Of a DNA stretch of 64,000 nt, positions 61,899 to 64,000 are shown piece after piece. The position numbers and the translations under genes were made by a program. How positions within the stretch are numbered: position 1 is the first letter of the stretch; every line of letters begins with the position of its first letter. The notes under the pieces are model-generated. The model was given only the letters and a program-made list of their open reading frames with translations. It was not told where the DNA came from and ran no database searches. The stretch comes from Alphaproteobacteria bacterium. Lineage in GTDB: Bacteria > Pseudomonadota > Alphaproteobacteria > Caulobacterales > Caulobacteraceae. Where the stretch lies: positions 1 through 64,000 of the forward strand of contig JANYET010000026.1 in NCBI GenBank assembly GCA_025359785.1, written 5' to 3'.

Positions 61899-62600
61899 AT
61901 GAAGACCTTTGCCCATGCTTTCGCAGCCGGGCTCTGCCTCGCCGTCATGGCGACCGGCGCCCTCGCGCAGGCCGCGCCGGACAACACGCTGAGCGCCGCC
62001 GAAAAGGCCGCCGGCTTCACCCTGCTGTTCGACGGCAAGACGACGGCCGGCTGGCGCGGGTTCAAGACGCCGGCGCCGGATGCCGGCTGGACGGTGAAGG
62101 ACGGCGCGCTCACCCCCGACGCCAAGACGTCCGCCGACCTGGTCAGCAAGGGGACCTACGGGAGCTTCGAGCTCGATTTCGACTGGAAGATCAGTCCCAA
62201 GGGCAATTCGGGCGTGATCTATCACGTGATCCCGGTGGGCGATGAGACCTACGAGAGCGGGCCGGAGTACCAGATCCTCGACAACGCCCACGGCGAGCCG
62301 CCGAAGCAGCGCGCCGGCTCGCTGTTCGCCCTCTATCCGCCGTCGATGGACATGACCAAGCCGGTCGGCCAGTTCAACCACAGCCGGCTGATCGTCGATC
62401 ACGGCCGCGTCCAGCATTGGCTGAACGGCATGATGGTCACCGAGTACGACCTCAATTCCGCCGATTTCAAGGCCCGCGTCGCGGCGTCGAAATTCAAGCA
62501 GTGGCCGCAGTACGCCACCGGAAAAACCGGCGCGATCGCGCTGCAGTGTCACGGCTCCGACGTCGCCTTCAAGAACCTCAAGCTCAAGGTGCTTAAGTAG
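61899..62600 (+). CDS. DUF1080 (3-keto-disaccharide hydrolase type) exported protein
   Basis: This is a 233-residue exported protein with signal peptide MKTFAHAFAAGLCLAVMATGALA. The mature part is the concanavalin-like DUF1080 fold, with the family words GFTLLFDGKTTAGWRGFK near the start, SFELDFDWKISPKGNSGV and GPEYQILDNA in the middle. Members studied elsewhere cleave 3-keto-glycosides. I choose the ATG with GAGG 9-12 bases upstream over one nine bases earlier. It is the last gene of the oxidoreductase unit and suits the hydrolysis step of the pathway. Confidence 0.85.
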   Translation: MKTFAHAFAAGLCLAVMATGALAQAAPDNTLSAAEKAAGFTLLFDGKTTAGWRGFKTPAPDAGWTVKDGALTPDAKTSADLVSKGTYGSFELDFDWKISPKGNSGVIYHVIPVGDETYESGPEYQILDNAHGEPPKQRAGSLFALYPPSMDMTKPVGQFNHSRLIVDHGRVQHWLNGMMVTEYDLNSADFKARVAASKFKQWPQYATGKTGAIALQCHGSDVAFKNLKLKVLK

Positions 62601-62624
62601 CCGCCGGACGGGCCTGCAAGATTG

Positions 62625-62771
62625 AACCACGAACGCACACAAACGCCACGAACGCGCCCTGCGGGCTGAGACCTCGCGGGTCACATTCGCCTTGCGCGCC
62701 GCCGGCAAGAACGGGCCTGCGGCCTGACAGCTCATGAGGCGCGTTCGTGGTGTTCGTGTGGGTTCGTGGTT
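62625..62771. repeat. Dispersed long inverted repeat, copy 2
   Basis: Arms of 34 bases (62625-62658 and 62738-62771) pair at 31 positions; the centre is 79 bases. The words (CCACGAAC, TTCGTGGT) and the flanking AGATT- match copy 1 at 35.6 kb. It fills much of the 282-base gap between the DUF1080 gene and murJ. The 111 bases after it hold only the murJ leader, where I see no other feature. Confidence 0.8.
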
Positions 62772-62882
62772 TCGTCTAGCCCCGAAGGTCGCTGCCGCAG
62801 CGTGAATTTGCCCCGCGCGCTCTGGCCTGCGGCAGGTTAGTTTGCGGGCCGTGAATCGCTCCTGCTCAAAGCCTCGCCGCCC

Positions 62883-64000
62883 GTGACCGACACCCCGAAA
62901 GCCCCGCCGGTCACCAAAGCGCCGGGTATGCTCCGGTCCTCGGCGATCTATTCGGCGCTGACCCTGGTCAGCCGGTTCCTGGGGTTGGCGCGCGACCTGG
63001 TGATCACCGCCCGGCTCGGCGGGGCCGGCAATATCACCGGCGACGCCTACATCACCGCGCTGGCCTTCCCCAACCTGTTCCGCCGGATGTTCGCCGAGGG
63101 GGCCTTCGCCTCAGCCTTCGTGCCGGACTATTCCAAGCGGCTGGCGGCCGACGGCAAGGAGGCCGCCGACGCCTTCGCCGCCGACGCGCTGGCCACCATG
63201 GCGGCGCTGACCGTGGCGATCACCATCGCCTGCCAGCTAGCCATGCCGTGGATCATGCGGGTCTACAGCTACGGCTTCATCGCCAACCCGGCGAAGTTCA
63301 AGCTGGCGGTGATCCTCACCCAGATCACCATGCCTTACCTGCCGGCGGTGGTGATCGCCTCGCTGTTCGCGGGCGTGCTGCAGGCGCGCGGCCGGTTCAT
63401 CATCTACGGCCTCTATCCGGCGCTGCTGAACATCGTGATGCTGGCCGCCGTCCTGCCGCAGAAGGACCCGACGCGGGCGGCCTATGCGGCGTCCGTGGGC
63501 GTGATCATCGCCGGGATCAGCCAGGCCGCGCTTTGCTGGTGGGGCGCGCATCGGAGCGGCGCGCGCATTCACCTGAAACACCTGAAGATGACGCCGTCGA
63601 TCCGCGCGCTGCTGCGGCGCATGGCGCCAGGCGTGATCGCCTCCAGCGCCACGCAGATCAACCTGTTCATCTCGGCCATGCTGGCGAGCCAGGTGGCCGG
63701 CATGCGGGTCTGGCTGAACATCGCCGAGCGCTTCTACCAGCTGCCGCTCAGCCTGGTCGGCGTGGCCATCGGCGTGGCCCTGCTGCCCCGGCTTTCGACC
63801 GCCTTGCAGAAGAAGGACCACGACGACGCGAACGCGGCCATGGATCAGGCGGTGGTATTCGGCCTGGCGCTCAGCCTGCCGGCGGCGGCCGCGCTGATGG
63901 CCATGCCGGGTTACCTCTGCGAGGGCCTGTTCGCGCGCGGCCAATTCACGGCGGCGGACGCGGCGGCCTCGGGCTCACTGCTGTTCCACTACGGCTGGGG
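62883..64000 (+). CDS. murJ: Lipid II flippase MurJ (partial, C-terminus off window)
   Basis: MurJ flips lipid II across the inner membrane for peptidoglycan synthesis. About 372 codons are present. After a GTG start and a short leader, the text is characteristic: MLRSSAIYSALTLVSRFLGL, ARDLVITARLGG, AFPNLFRRMFAEGAFASAFV, and multiple further helices, including the conserved arginines RD and FRR in helix 1-2. The C-terminal third lies beyond the window edge. It is preceded by the inverted repeat. GTG is chosen because the reading frame is in good codon quality from there; the internal ATG 45 bases later is possible. Confidence 0.93.
   Translation, partial: MTDTPKAPPVTKAPGMLRSSAIYSALTLVSRFLGLARDLVITARLGGAGNITGDAYITALAFPNLFRRMFAEGAFASAFVPDYSKRLAADGKEAADAFAADALATMAALTVAITIACQLAMPWIMRVYSYGFIANPAKFKLAVILTQITMPYLPAVVIASLFAGVLQARGRFIIYGLYPALLNIVMLAAVLPQKDPTRAAYAASVGVIIAGISQAALCWWGAHRSGARIHLKHLKMTPSIRALLRRMAPGVIASSATQINLFISAMLASQVAGMRVWLNIAERFYQLPLSLVGVAIGVALLPRLSTALQKKDHDDANAAMDQAVVFGLALSLPAAAALMAMPGYLCEGLFARGQFTAADAAASGSLLFHYGW

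Overview
The window looks like chromosomal DNA from an alphaproteobacterium of the order Caulobacterales, probably Phenylobacterium or Caulobacter. I infer this from the very GC-rich coding sequence with many GTG/TTG starts, the 1613-residue GdhZ-type glutamate dehydrogenase, the hrcA-grpE-dnaN neighbourhood, a PEPxxWA-type surface protein, GANTC (CcrM-type) sites inside intergenic elements and LexA boxes of the alphaproteobacterial form GTTC-N7-GTTC. No tRNA, rRNA, CRISPR array, complete insertion sequence or prophage was recognised. A MarC-family gene is cut by the left edge and murJ by the right edge.

Layout. 0.0-7 kb holds housekeeping metabolism (pyrF, an SDHAF4-like gene, rsmB-rpe-heparinase-like-purH). 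7-13 kb holds gdhZ, with two hairpins in its leader, and an AI-2E family exporter. 13-18 kb holds a TetR/hydrolase divergent pair, an HSD10-like dehydrogenase, a second SDR and a quinone oxidoreductase. 18-24.8 kb holds rlmN, a DUF350 membrane protein, a membrane-anchored trypsin-like protein, an AmpG-like permease and a soluble hybrid histidine kinase. 25-27 kb is a cluster of small regulatory and hypothetical genes, including a LuxR-HTH/membrane protein whose linker is overlapped in another frame by what looks like a second real gene. 27-34 kb holds comM, gshB, a transglutaminase-like gene, yraN, rsmI, hemW and rdgB. 34-36 kb holds two 35-residue proteins, a DUF2975/XRE pair and several palindromic repeats. 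36-41 kb holds rph, hrcA-grpE, dnaN and an ABC ATPase.

Accessory modules. At 41.4-43.4 kb a toxin-like gene, frameshifted in this copy, overlaps a membrane-protein gene that could encode its immunity partner, and a perfect LexA box lies upstream. Two more intergenic LexA boxes lie next to comM and between a GNAT gene and mutS. At 46.8-50.9 kb an ECF sigma factor, a zinc-finger anti-sigma factor, a subtilisin-like protease and an outer-membrane protein form one overlapping operon. It is divergent from a PEPxxWA protein, and the two sides carry the same promoter signature. At 56.9-62.6 kb an MFS permease, a Gfo/Idh/MocA oxidoreductase, a GMC oxidoreductase, a gluconate-dehydrogenase-type small subunit and a DUF1080 protein look like a 3-keto-glycoside (oxidative sugar) pathway.

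The backbone genes mutS, glnD and murJ occur in that order but are separated by these accessory modules. Two copies of a long inverted repeat (at 35.6 and 62.7 kb) and a GANTC-bearing palindrome that supplies both stop codons of a convergent pair (21.6 kb) point to dispersed non-coding repeats in this genome.
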